Shown here in pieces: positions 1 to 9,068 of a DNA stretch of 64,000 nucleotides. The stretch comes from Hysterangium stoloniferum (taxonomy: Eukaryota; Basidiomycota; Agaricomycetes; Hysterangiales; Hysterangiaceae). How positions within the stretch are numbered: position 1 is the first letter of the stretch; every line of letters starts with the position of its first letter. The stretch covers positions 868,001 through 932,000 of the forward strand of contig WHVD01000013.1 in NCBI GenBank assembly GCA_015178975.1, in the 5' to 3' direction. A program made the position numbers and the translations under genes. Under the pieces are notes generated by a model. The model was not told where the DNA came from and did no database searches. It was given only the letters and a program-made list of their open reading frames with translations.

Positions 1-643
1 GTAAGGTAGATAGCTAGAACGAATAAGCAGAATCAACTGGTTAAGTGTGATTCTGGACAACTGCTCGAGTGCAAGTAGAGTAGTTAGAGAGTCAAATAAT
101 AGAGTAGTGTGGATGTAGTCCACAACGAGTTGAGATAAGGATTGAGTTTCGACTGATACAGTTCGAAACTCAGTTTGAATGAGTAGCTAAAGCCCGTCTG
201 TGACAGTCGAGACAATACACCAATCACAACTTACAGGACACTAACGGGTGTCTGGGTAAGTCGTGGTTGTGGTGTAAAAAGTGTCTGAGTTCTAAACTAC
301 GGGTGCTAGAATACATAAGTCTGCGTGTGTGCCCACAAGAGTCAATGTACCGCATACATAGGTCGTCGAACTAATTATAGATATAATAAAAGAGAGAAAA
401 TAGAAATAATAAAGGAGATATAGTAAGAGCTCATCCGACTATATTTCCTGAGTGTGAAGAGTCGATAGATTCTGACTGTTCTATATACAAAGAATAGCGT
501 TTATTCAACTACTATTAGTAGGTATTGACTGTACAGTACAATACCGTAGATTACTAGACTGGCAGTACTAGTAAGGAGACACGCTATGCGTCACAAGAGC
601 AACTGTACAGTTGCTCTTGATGGCTAGAATGAGAGAAGGAAAG

Positions 644-1855
644 TGTAAAGGGTATGCATATATGCATAATTGGACTAAGGAATAATAGTTGGATTATAGT
701 ACTTTATTATTTATCTTTTATTTTCTTTCTTTACATTCTTTCTATATTTCGAGCATACTTTTATTTTGTAGTTTGAAGCTTTGTGTATACGTATGGGCAC
801 TCTCGGCGCCAAAACGACAGACACTTTTTACCCAGCAGACACCACCTTGTAAACGACCCAGACGTCGAATAGCGAGAGGTGTCAAGGGTAACGTCTCAAC
901 TACCTATAAAGGTAGTATTCTCTCGCATACTAACGTACTGTTAAGTGCCGTGTCGGGAACTTATTCCGGAACTATCGGGAAGTCACCGGGAAGTCGGAAA
1001 CTCGTGGATAGGGTCAGGACGTCGGCTTCAGCTTATGTGCTGCACCTCTACGCAAACACTCAATGTCCTTAATTTCGGAAGTGAACTAACGACGGAAGAT
1101 ATGGATATTCAGAGTTCCGAAGAGTTCCGAATATCGAGCGTACAGAAAGACGGGAGGAGGAATAAGAAACTAAGTCGATATCAGATCTAAAGTAAAGTAC
1201 AAATTCGCGGAAACTAATATAAGTCTACTCGTTATTGTACTACAAACTGAGACCATAATAAGACGGAAACGGAAGTGTTCTTAAAACGGAAATACAATAA
1301 GACATATTAGGAAGACAATATTCCGAGACGGGAATACAACAACAAACGAGTGAATACTTGTCAACGGACAAATTACCAAATGCGGAACAAACGAAGAACG
1401 CGGATGATACGGTAACTATGATGTTCCGTAGTCGGATATCGGATATCGAAGGTGGGAGATCGGAAGTCGGATATTGAAACATCCGGGAACGGGTCGTAAC
1501 ATGTACTTTGGACTCGAACTGCGAAGGTCGAGTTCCACTCTAAGGTCTTTGTGCTAGTCGACATTATAGTCGACTCGCGCTATTATCTCTTTACTCTAGA
1601 TATTCAGTTTTGCGTTGATTATCTATTTTACATCTAGCTACGAGTTGTACCGTGAAGGTTAACTCTTTCATTCTTTCATTCTAGCCGTCAAGAGCAACTG
1701 TACAGTTGCTCTTGTGATGCATAGCGTGTCTTCTTACTAGTACTGCTTGTCTAGTAATCTACGGTATTGTACTGTACGGTCAATACCTGCTAATAGTAGT
1801 TGAATAAACACTATTCTTCGTATATCGAACGGTCAGAATCTATTGACTCTTCACA
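644..1855 (-). mobile_element. H1-family solo terminal repeat, reverse, carrying a gypsy-type solo LTR
   Basis: Begins TGTAAAGGGTATGC and ends GACTCTTCACA, with perfect GAAAG duplications at 639-643 and 1856-1860. Removing the nested LTR (939-1501) leaves about 645 bp, the normal H1 length. It is inserted in an H1 copy of opposite orientation. Confidence 0.88.
939..1501 (-). mobile_element. Gypsy-type solo LTR (group G4, 563 bp)
   Basis: Ends TGTTAAG...CGTAACA on the plus strand, flanked by CGTAC and TGTAC (one mismatch). Read on the minus strand it starts TGTTACGACC, like the 838-bp gypsy LTRs and the 60081-60824 repeat. It carries the shared motif AAGCTGAAGCC near its 3' end. No coding sequence; only the LTR remains. 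Confidence 0.8.
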
Positions 1856-2574
1856 GAAAGAGTTGACCTTCACGGTACAACTCGTAGCTAGACGTAAGAT
1901 AGATAATCAACGAGAAGCTGAATATCTAAAGTAAAGATATAGTAGTGTGAGTCGACTATAGTGTCGACGAGCGCAAAGACCTTAGAGGGGAACTTGACCT
2001 TCGCGGTTCGAGTTCAAAGTACTTTAGTATGCGAGAGAATACTATCTTTATAGGTAGTTGAGACCTTACCCTTGACACCTCTCGCTATTCGACATCTGGA
2101 TCGTTTACGAGGTGGTGTCTGCTGGGTGAAAAGTGTCTGTCGTTTGGCGCCGAGAGTGCCCATACGTATACACAAAGCTTCGAACTACAAAATAAGGGTA
2201 TGCTCGAAATATAGAAAGAATGTAAATGAAGAAAATAAAAGGTAAATAATAAAGTACTATAATCCAACTATTATTCCTTAGTCCAATTATGCATATATGC
2301 ATACCTGTTATGTATTTTTAAAGGTTTTTCCTATTTTTCGCAATTTCCCCAAAATGAATTCTTAACAAAGGCTTCTAAAATGTACTTATATCGCGATTAT
2401 AAAAGTTGTACAATATTCTCTTAATTTATATTGAATTTATGCAATTTATTTTGCATTTTTATCTTATAAATTAAGGGAGCTACGAAATTTCTACTTTTTA
2501 TTCTTTTTTAACTATATATCTTCAAACCGGCCACCTGGCACTTATTACACAATGCGCGGGAATATCCGTCACAA

Positions 2575-2700
2575 ACAAGTGACCATCGTCACAACAAGTG
2601 ACCGTCATCACAACGAGTGACAGTCACAAGGGCGTGTGACAGTCACAAGGGCGTGTGACAGTCACAAGGGCGCGCGACAGTCACAAGGCGCGACAGGTGT
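2575..2700. repeat. CpG-rich minisatellite inside the X repeat
   Basis: Imperfect tandem copies of an 18-bp unit of the type GTGACAGTCACAAGGGCG, shifting to shorter GCGCGACAGTCACAAGG forms. The unit is itself partly palindromic (GTGAC...GTCAC). The equivalent array in the other copy is at about 34520-34735. Confidence 0.8.
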
Positions 2701-2867
2701 CACACGCACACTAGCGCGGGAATATTATGTCATACATTATGTCATTTGGGAATATTAAGTCATATGTTATGTCATCTGGGAATATTATGTCATATATTAC
2801 ATCATCATATATGCTACAGTAGAGAATGGCGGAAATGTCTAAAACATTCCAAGTAAAATAGCTAAAA

Positions 2868-2987
2868 TGTTCGATGACAGTGTAAGGAAAACGGACTAGG
2901 TTTATGTACGATGACTAAGCTACTGTAAAGTACGAAATAGCCGAGCGTAAAATGCATCAATGGCTTGCAATACAACGTAATCTAACA
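2868..2987 (-). repeat. 3' LTR (120 bp) of the gag-only element
   Basis: Ends TGTTCGATG...TCTAACA as read on the plus strand. It differs from 4177-4296 at two positions, both CG in the other copy and TG here. Confidence 0.92.
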
Positions 2988-3324
2988 TGCCCACTTTGCA
3001 AGTCATTGAAGTGTGCAGTAAGACCATACACACGAAAAACGAGAAATAAACCAGTTTTAACACAAAATATTGCGCCCACTTGATGCAAAACCCATCCGAA
3101 AATTGACACGAAAAAACCCGCTGCGCCCACTAGACGCAGAATCCGCTCAAAATTTTTGAGAAACCCGCTGCGCCCACTAGACGCAATATTCGTCTGGTAC
3201 ATTTGGCGTCGAACTGAACCTCAGAGCATCCTCGCTCTTAGAACACGTTCCCCCAACCTCCCAGATTACAAACAAATGCTGGACCTTGGAGCTCTACCCG
3301 CAACTCCTAGTCCACGCGATAATT

Positions 3325-4119
3325 TCAAGTGCGTAAAATATAAACACTCCCTGCACTATCAGTGGGGATCTCCTGGTTTTCGGTAGGTAATCCACTTGAA
3401 GATGAAACAACCGGCCTCGGTGCGGGACAAAAACGCGCAATGTGACCTTCGCCGTTGCATCTATAGCAATTCTTCGGCTGTCGTATATTTGGTGAGTCAA
3501 CTTTCATTTTCATGGCAATTTGACTCTCATTTTCTTTCCGCCCTTTTAGATGGCTTTCTTCTTCTACCAGTGCCGCGGAAATTTCTTCGACTGTAAGTGA
3601 TCCCACACGCTGCATAAGAGCAGTTGCTACCACACCAAATTCTGGAGCCAAACAATAGATGAGGACATCTGGCACATCCTCATCACATAACTCGACTCCA
3701 ATCGCTCGAAGCTGCAAAGCCAGAGTCAAAATGCCATGGACATATTCCATCACTGGATTTTTGACATCGTGCTGGTACATATAGAGCTGGCGTTTCAATG
3801 AAATCCGATTGGCCCGATTATTTGCCTGATAGATTTTTGCAAGCGCTTGCCATGCCTCTGGTCCAGTGGTGCAATCCCGAATATACGATTGTTGGCTTGA
3901 CGCAATTGTCAATCCAATTGCCGTGTAACCATCCTCCGAATGCTTTGCCCAATCCAAATACTCCTTGCTATTCTCATCCTTAGGTGCCTTTGTTCCACCA
4001 TTAACAACACTCCATGATCCAGCACGCCGCAAAACCATTGACAGTGAAAACTTCCATTCGTGGTAGTTATCACCCGAGAGTTTTGGGATACTCGCAAGTA
4101 AGGCGTTGATATTAGACAT
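3325..4119 (-). CDS. gag: Copia-type Gag protein (264 aa) with zinc knuckle
   Basis: A continuous ORF of 264 codons beginning MSNINALLASIPKLSGDNYH. The pattern (short N-terminus, then L-x-G-x-N-Y-x-x-W, then a helical UBN2/DUF4219-like body) is typical of copia Gag. A CCHC knuckle of the form CYRCNGEGHIARFC lies near residues 216-229. The first in-frame ATG after the primer-binding site was chosen; a longer frame runs back into the LTR but is unlikely to be used. It looks whole. In the family, Gag packages element RNA in cytoplasmic particles. With no pol here, mobility would depend on enzymes from a related element. Confidence 0.85.
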   Translation of the reverse strand: MSNINALLASIPKLSGDNYHEWKFSLSMVLRRAGSWSVVNGGTKAPKDENSKEYLDWAKHSEDGYTAIGLTIASSQQSYIRDCTTGPEAWQALAKIYQANNRANRISLKRQLYMYQHDVKNPVMEYVHGILTLALQLRAIGVELCDEDVPDVLIYCLAPEFGVVATALMQRVGSLTVEEISAALVEEESHLKGRKENESQIAMKMKVDSPNIRQPKNCYRCNGEGHIARFCPAPRPVVSSSSGLPTENQEIPTDSAGSVYILRT

Positions 4120-4176
4120 AAGATGATGAGATAGTATTAGTGTGACTTTTAAAGCAACGGGGCGGGGCCCATAACC

Positions 4177-4296
4177 TGTTCGATGACAGCGTAAGGAAAA
4201 CGGACTAGGTTTATGTACGATGACTAAGCTACTGTAAAGTACGAAATAGCCGAGCGTAAAACGCATCAATGGCTTGCAATACAACGTAATCTAACA
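4177..4296 (-). repeat. 5' LTR (120 bp) of the gag-only element
   Basis: Partner of 2868-2987. On the minus strand it is followed directly by GGTTATGGGCCCC, the initiator-tRNA-Met-type primer site. At 120 bp it is unusually short for a copia LTR. Confidence 0.92.
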
Positions 4297-4439
4297 TAAA
4301 ATAGGATAGAAATAAAGTTCAATATGTCTCTAAATGTCTCACATCAGTGTATATAAGGAGCTCTGCTCCAGCCATGAAATATAACCAATTTTATCAACCC
4401 ATTTACACCACATCTGTGTGTCACTGCAGCAAGCAGGCT

Positions 4440-4735
4440 ACTCCACCCCAATCTGGGCAGTTGGATATCTAATTCCACCTCTATCAGAGCTGTTGGAAAC
4501 CCTTGCCACCTCTATCAGAGTTGTTGGCCCAATAAGATCCCTTGTCACCTCAATCTGAGTTGTTGACTGATCTTTGTTCCCCCTGTCACCTCAATCTGAG
4601 TTGTTGACTTACTTGTTCCCCCTTGCCACCTCTTAATTGAGTAGCTGGCTTTATTACTTTTTCTAACTTCTATTTAAGTTGTTGGAATCCGTTGCCACCT
4701 CGGTTAGAGCTGTTGGCTATCAACCAAGTAATAAA
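4440..4735. repeat. Degenerate tandem motif TGCCACCTC...GAGTTGTTGG
   Basis: About eight imperfect copies of a 30-50-bp unit of the form CCACCTC-N(5-8)-GAGTTGTTGG, downstream of the TATA-like box in the X repeat. The same array occurs at about 34970-35215 in the second copy, so it belongs to the element. Confidence 0.75.
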
Positions 4736-5547
4736 TAAATTGTTGTTTTATTGTTTGAAATTAGAATATAATTCTAATTTCTCCTGGTTTGGCTTATAGT
4801 TAAATACTGAGAATATTCTTGCAGAATCATTAAGACTACATTAAGATCCTGATAAGTTAGTATCACAGTAGACCTTGTAGGTTAGTGTAAATAAAACATA
4901 TATTAGCCAAATAGTGTTTTATTCTATATCTAATCTTTTGACCTGTTTATAAATATTTTTACTGTTTGATAAATAGTATAAAATATATATAAACTAGCTA
5001 GCATTGAAGTTAAATCTAGCTTTGAAATCAGTAAATTGTTATTCTTATTTTAGTAGTTGTTATCACAGAAAAAGAACAAGCTTGCACAAGCAGCTCTCAA
5101 AACCTTCTTTGCGAAGTAGGGTGCATATATTCAAGTAAACTCTTGACTTCAGGGGTTCTAAGTCTATTTAGGCTGCCACTGATTAATATCAAATACTTAA
5201 ATTATTTTACCTTGTAGTGAATTGAGTATTTGCACATTTTGATAGAGCATTGGACTCCTTTTTCCAGAAAATAATATTAAAATAAGGCTAATACATTACA
5301 ATACCCTTCACACTGAGTGTATTTCGCCATACCTCTCACACTCAGACACCTATTAGTGTCCTGTAAGTTGTGATTGGTGTATCATCTCGACCGTCACAGA
5401 CGGGCTTTAGCTACTCATTCAATCTGAGTTTTGAACTGTACCAGTCAAAACTCAATCCTTATCTCAACCCGCGTGGACTACATCCACGCTACTCTATTAT
5501 TCGACTCTCTAACTACTCTACTTGCACTCGAGCAGTCGTCCAGAATC

Positions 5548-6385
5548 TGTTAGGATACACACACAGGCCGGGTTTCCGGAGAAACCCGCGGGATATCCGG
5601 TAGGACTTGGCTTCAGCTTATAGGCTGCGCCCTCGCTAGATCGTGTTGTCCAATTTCAAACGGACGGACGGGGATCCCGGGGGGTCCGGGCGGGGTTTGT
5701 GGGTCGTAGGTCATACGTCGGGTCGTGGGTCGTAAGTCAGAGGTCGTGGGTCGTGAGTTGAGTTGGTTGAGAGAGATAGATGCGCCGGAGCCCGTGGGCT
5801 CCGACTAGTGCGAGCGATGTGAATCGAGTAAGGTTTTAGAGCGGAAAATATTATTAGATTACTGGGGAGAATCTAAGCTAATTTTCTGACTAGATTGTAT
5901 GTACAACATCTGCCAGTTTATATAGACCATGGAGTGAATGACATACCAAATCCAGTAATGGTGAAACAAAACTAACAAAACATGAAACGGGAATAGTAAA
6001 CACCAAATTGGTGTTAGGAATGGAACGGAACGGAGCGGAGTCCGAATCGTGACAAAGCATAACCCATAACGGGAAACGGAGCGGGAGCGGAGTCCTAAAT
6101 CGTGACAGGTCATTTGACTAAAACGGGAACGGGGCTCGATTAGAGTGGTAACGGGATTCTAAGCGGGGACCGGTGACTGATGCGTGGGACGAAGACGGAC
6201 ATAGACAGAGACGGAGTCCGGGGGAAGTCCGGTGACTGATATGTGTTGTAATGAGGTCGAACGTAACGAGTCTTGACATAACGGAGTCCGGGCGGGAAAT
6301 CCTATAAACAGATGATTGGTGCTTGTAGCGCGTGGGGGCGTACGGGTTAGTGCCCGGAGTCTGGCGGGATTGTCCGGTCGTAACA
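5548..6385 (-). repeat. 3' LTR of gypsy element A (838 bp)
   Basis: Minus-strand form starts TGTTACGACCGGAC and ends TATCCTAACA. It has a TATATAAA box and the motif TATAAGCTGAAGCCAAGTCC near the 3' end. The same length as the partner at 14857-15694. Confidence 0.92.
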
Positions 6386-6605
6386 GTATCCTCCCTTTAT
6401 GCCGAAGTCCCAAAGAGGCTCTAGACCTAAATAAGGTTCTTGTCAGCTACGTGCATGTGTCAAAAGTCATGTTGGTTACACGTATGTGTCAAAGAGTCAT
6501 GTGATCTGGAAGGTAAGGTTCAAACACGACGAGCCTATATAAAAAATTGAAAAAGAAATTTCTTCTTCTTCATTATCCCCATCTTCATCACTATGGGACC
6601 AAAAC

Positions 6606-7243
6606 TGTGAAGGGTATGCATATATCATGATTGGACTGTGGAATAATACATATATTATAGTATTATATTATTTAGTTCTTACTCTTTTTCCCTAACTCTC
6701 TAGATCTTCGAGCATACCCGTATTTCTTAGTTCGAAGTCTTGTGTATATCTATGGGCGCTCTCAGCGCTAAAGACAGACAACTTTTTACCCAGCAGACAC
6801 CACTTTGTAACGACTCAGACGTCGAATAGCGAGAGGTGTCAAGGGTAGTATCTCAGCTACCATAAGGGTAGCATTCTCTAGTCTACTAATAGCCTTTTGG
6901 ACTCGAACCGCTAAGGTCGAGTTCCGCTTTCAAGACTTTGCGCTCGTCGACACCGTAGTCGACTCACGCTACTAATACTCTATCCTAGACACTCAGTCTT
7001 TAGCTGAGTATCTTTCTTATTTCTAGCTACTAGTTGTACCATAAAAGGTCAACTCATTATCTTACTGTTCTAAGCCGCCACAAGCAACTATACAGTTGCT
7101 CTTGAGGTGTGCAGTGCGTTCTTATACTAGTACTAACAGTCTAGTAGTCTATAGTATTGTACTGACAGTCAATACTCTCTAATAGTAGTTGAATAAGCAC
7201 TATTCTTCGTATATAGAGCGGTCAGAATCCACCACTCTTCACA
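6606..7243 (-). mobile_element. H1 solo terminal repeat, reverse (638 bp), perfect AAAAC duplication
   Basis: Starts TGTGAAGGGTATGC and ends CCACTCTTCACA. AAAAC is at 6601-6605 and 7244-7248. Inserted just after the start codon of the antisense ORF. Confidence 0.93.
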
Positions 7244-7937
7244 AAAACCAACACCACGCAAGCCAATGCCTATAGCAGGGCCCTCCACGGGCACTCCGTA
7301 TCGGGCACCTTGGACGGCGGCCCAATTGTTGGCGCGGCGAGAAGAGCAGCGCCAGCTTCGTGAAGCAGCAGAGAGAGAGGCGAGGGAGGCTGAGGAGGCC
7401 CTGGACAGAGAGTACCAGGAAGCGTTGGCCGCGGAGGAAGAGGCCGCGAAGGAGAGGGAACGAGAGGCGGAGGAGGCTGCGCGAGTGGCCGCGGAGAACG
7501 CCTGGGTGGTTGCGGAGAAAGCCCGGTCGGCCGCGGAGAGGGCCGCCATTGTTGCGGGAAAAGTAAGTCCCAAATTCACTTGTCGACTTTTACTGACTTG
7601 TCATTTTCAGCGCAAAGTGACAGAGGTGGAGTCAGAGTCCGAGGGGGAGCCAGAGAGCCCCCAAAAGGTAGGCCTCATGTCCGTGGAATACCCGCGGAAA
7701 CTGACCATATCAACAGAAGGCAAGGAAGGTGGCGCCAGTCCGTCTTCCGACGTGGAACGAGCCGCGGTGTTCCGGTTGCAACGACCGGAACACGGAATGC
7801 AACCGAAAGGCCGGCCGGGGGCCGGGATGTTACCAATGCGCGCACCTCAAGGCGAGGTGCTCGCTTGTGCATGAGCAGGCCACGGGGTCCGGGACGCGAG
7901 ACATAAGCGGAACGGACGGGTTGTCCGGGTTGGATGA

Positions 7938-8575
7938 TGTGAAGAGTGGTGGATTCTGACCGCTCAATATACGAAGAATAGTGTTTATTCAACTACTATT
8001 AGAGAGTATTGACCGTCAGTACAATACTATAGATTACTAGACTGTTAGTACTAGTATAAGAACACACTGCACACCTCAAGAGCAACTGTATAGTTGCTCG
8101 TGACGGCTTAGAACAGTAAGATAATAAGTTGACCTTTTACGGTACAACCAGTAGCTAGAAATAAGTAAGATACTCAGCTAAAGACTGAGTATCTAGGATA
8201 GAGTAATAGTAGCGCGAGTTGACTACAGTGTCGACGAGCGCAAAGTCTTGAAAGCGGAACTCGACCTTAGCGGTTCGAGTCCAAAAGGCTATTAGTAGAC
8301 TAGAGAATGCTACCCTTATGGTAGCTGAGATACTACCCTTGACACCTCTCGCTATTCGACGTCTGAGTCGTTACGAGGTGGTGTCTGCAGGGTAAAAGTT
8401 GTCTGAGATTTAGCGCTGAGAGCGCCCATAGATATACACAAGACTTCGAACTAAGAAATACAGGTATGCTCGAAGATCTAGAGAGTTAGGGAAAAAGAGT
8501 AAGAGCTAAATAATAAAATACTATAATATATGTATTATTCCACAGTCCAATCATGATATATGCATACCCTTCACA
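7938..8575 (+). mobile_element. H1 solo terminal repeat, forward (638 bp)
   Basis: Starts TGTGAAGAGTGGTGGATTC and ends GCATACCCTTCACA. Flanks are GATGA and GACGA, a 5-bp duplication with one change. This is a convenient reference copy: about eleven successive short inverted repeats can be drawn along it, for example AGATACTCAG / CTGAGTATCT and CTCGACC / GGTTCGAG. Confidence 0.92.
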
Positions 8576-9068
8576 GACGAGGTCCTTGGACGGATTACCG
8601 AGGGCATCGAGGCCCAAAACGAGTTGCTCCGGAAGAGCAACAAGGTCCACATAGTGGTGGTGAAGGAGCTGTGTGGACTCTGCGAGGAATTTTGGAAGTT
8701 CCTGGCGGAGTATGGCGGCTATGTTTATGAGGAGCCGCAAATTGGGAGTTCTGAGGATGCCGGATCAGATGAGGACGGGGTTGACGCGGAGGTCGCGGAG
8801 CTTCCTGAGGAAGTAGCTGAGGTGGCGGGGAAAAAGCACAGCCCCATAGAAATAGATGAATAGAATAGAAAATAGAACTTAATACTAATTGAAACATAAA
8901 AGTAAAACGTGAAAAACATAAAAAATAAGAGTCAAAGCCAAAGTCCACGGAGAGTCCGCTTAAAGACTTGACAAGACATGTCAGAACCTGTAAAAGCAAA
9001 GAGAGACATAGGGCGACAGGGAATAATGTAAATGAGTCCAAACGTAACACGGGGTCCGCGGAGTGCGG

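Larger units (their letters stand above)
2868..4296 (-). mobile_element. Gag-only miniature copia-type LTR element, 1429 bp
   Basis: Two 120-bp direct repeats (2868-2987 and 4177-4296) differ at only two sites. The unit is flanked by a perfect TAAAA duplication (2863-2867 and 4297-4301). Reading the minus strand, the 5' LTR is followed at once by a primer-binding site GGTTATGGGCCC, complementary to the anticodon region of initiator tRNA-Met as in copia elements. A gag ORF follows, and a purine run precedes the 3' LTR. No protease, integrase or reverse transcriptase is present, so the unit is non-autonomous by design rather than an evident remnant. The high LTR identity suggests a young insertion. 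It is nested in the X repeat. Confidence 0.9.
2306..5300 (+). mobile_element. 1.5-kb-class terminal repeat (X family) with perfect ATACC duplication
   Basis: Starts TGTTATGTATTTTTAAAGG and ends CTAATACATTACA, with ATACC at 2301-2305 and 5301-5305. After removing the nested gag-only element it is about 1.56 kb. A second copy (34279-35793, 1515 bp) has its own GTAGT duplication, so the whole unit behaves as one insertion. It contains a CpG-rich minisatellite, a TATATAAGG box near 4352 and a run of TTGTTGG-ended repeats. There is no long ORF. It is probably a very long solo LTR, but the parent element is not in this window. Confidence 0.75.
453..5312 (+). mobile_element. H1-family solo terminal repeat, split (453-643, 1856-2305, 5301-5312)
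   Basis: Starts TGTGAAGAGTCGATAG and ends ACCCTTCACA, flanked by a perfect 5-bp duplication CTGAG. Two later insertions split it: a reverse H1 copy (644-1855) and a 1.5-kb-class repeat (2306-5300). The unsplit length is about 650 bp. A near-perfect palindrome, CAAGAGCAACTG / CAGTTGCTCTTG, lies near 593-618. Non-coding. Confidence 0.85.
1..5340 (+). mobile_element. H2-family hairpin-rich solo terminal repeat, split (pieces 1-452 and 5313-5340)
   Basis: The window opens inside an H2 repeat, so its 5' end lies outside. The sequence matches the complete copies at 32771-33394 and 48416-49046 and ends CGCCATACCTCTCACA at 5340. It is split by an H1 repeat whose CTGAG target duplication is at 448-452 and 5313-5317. 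It contains several short inverted repeats and no coding potential. It sits inside another H2 copy in reverse orientation (5341-15904). Confidence 0.8.
6593..8863 (+). pseudogene. Antisense accessory ORF of gypsy A: coiled coil plus Cys-rich motif, split by two repeats
   Basis: This ORF runs opposite to the gypsy pol gene, between its 3' end and the 3' LTR. Exons are recognisable at 6593-6605 and 7244-7562 (a highly charged Glu/Ala/Arg coiled coil of about 100 residues), 7611-7667 (acidic) and 7717-7937 (Cys cluster CSGCNDRNTEC...GCYQCAHLKARC), with a last acidic segment at 8576-8863. Two short GT-AG introns (7563-7610 and 7668-7716) have CTGAC branch points, unusual inside an LTR element. 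H1 repeats split it at 6606-7243 and 7938-8575, with AAAAC and GATGA/GACGA target duplications. The Cys spacing suggests a zinc-binding fold related in style to fungal binuclear-cluster proteins. The function is unknown. It may be an element accessory gene or a captured host gene. Confidence 0.65.

Noticed and set aside
689-1072. Small ORFs in H1 repeats (hydrophobic, Leu/Phe/Ser-rich)
   Set aside because: They recur wherever an H1 repeat occurs on either strand, vary in frame and end, and have no family features; a by-product of AT-rich repeat sequence.
6593-8863. Gag gene of gypsy A
   Set aside because: It is on the opposite strand to pol and the LTR promoter, has introns, and lies beyond the 3' end of pol; its Cys pattern is not a CCHC knuckle.
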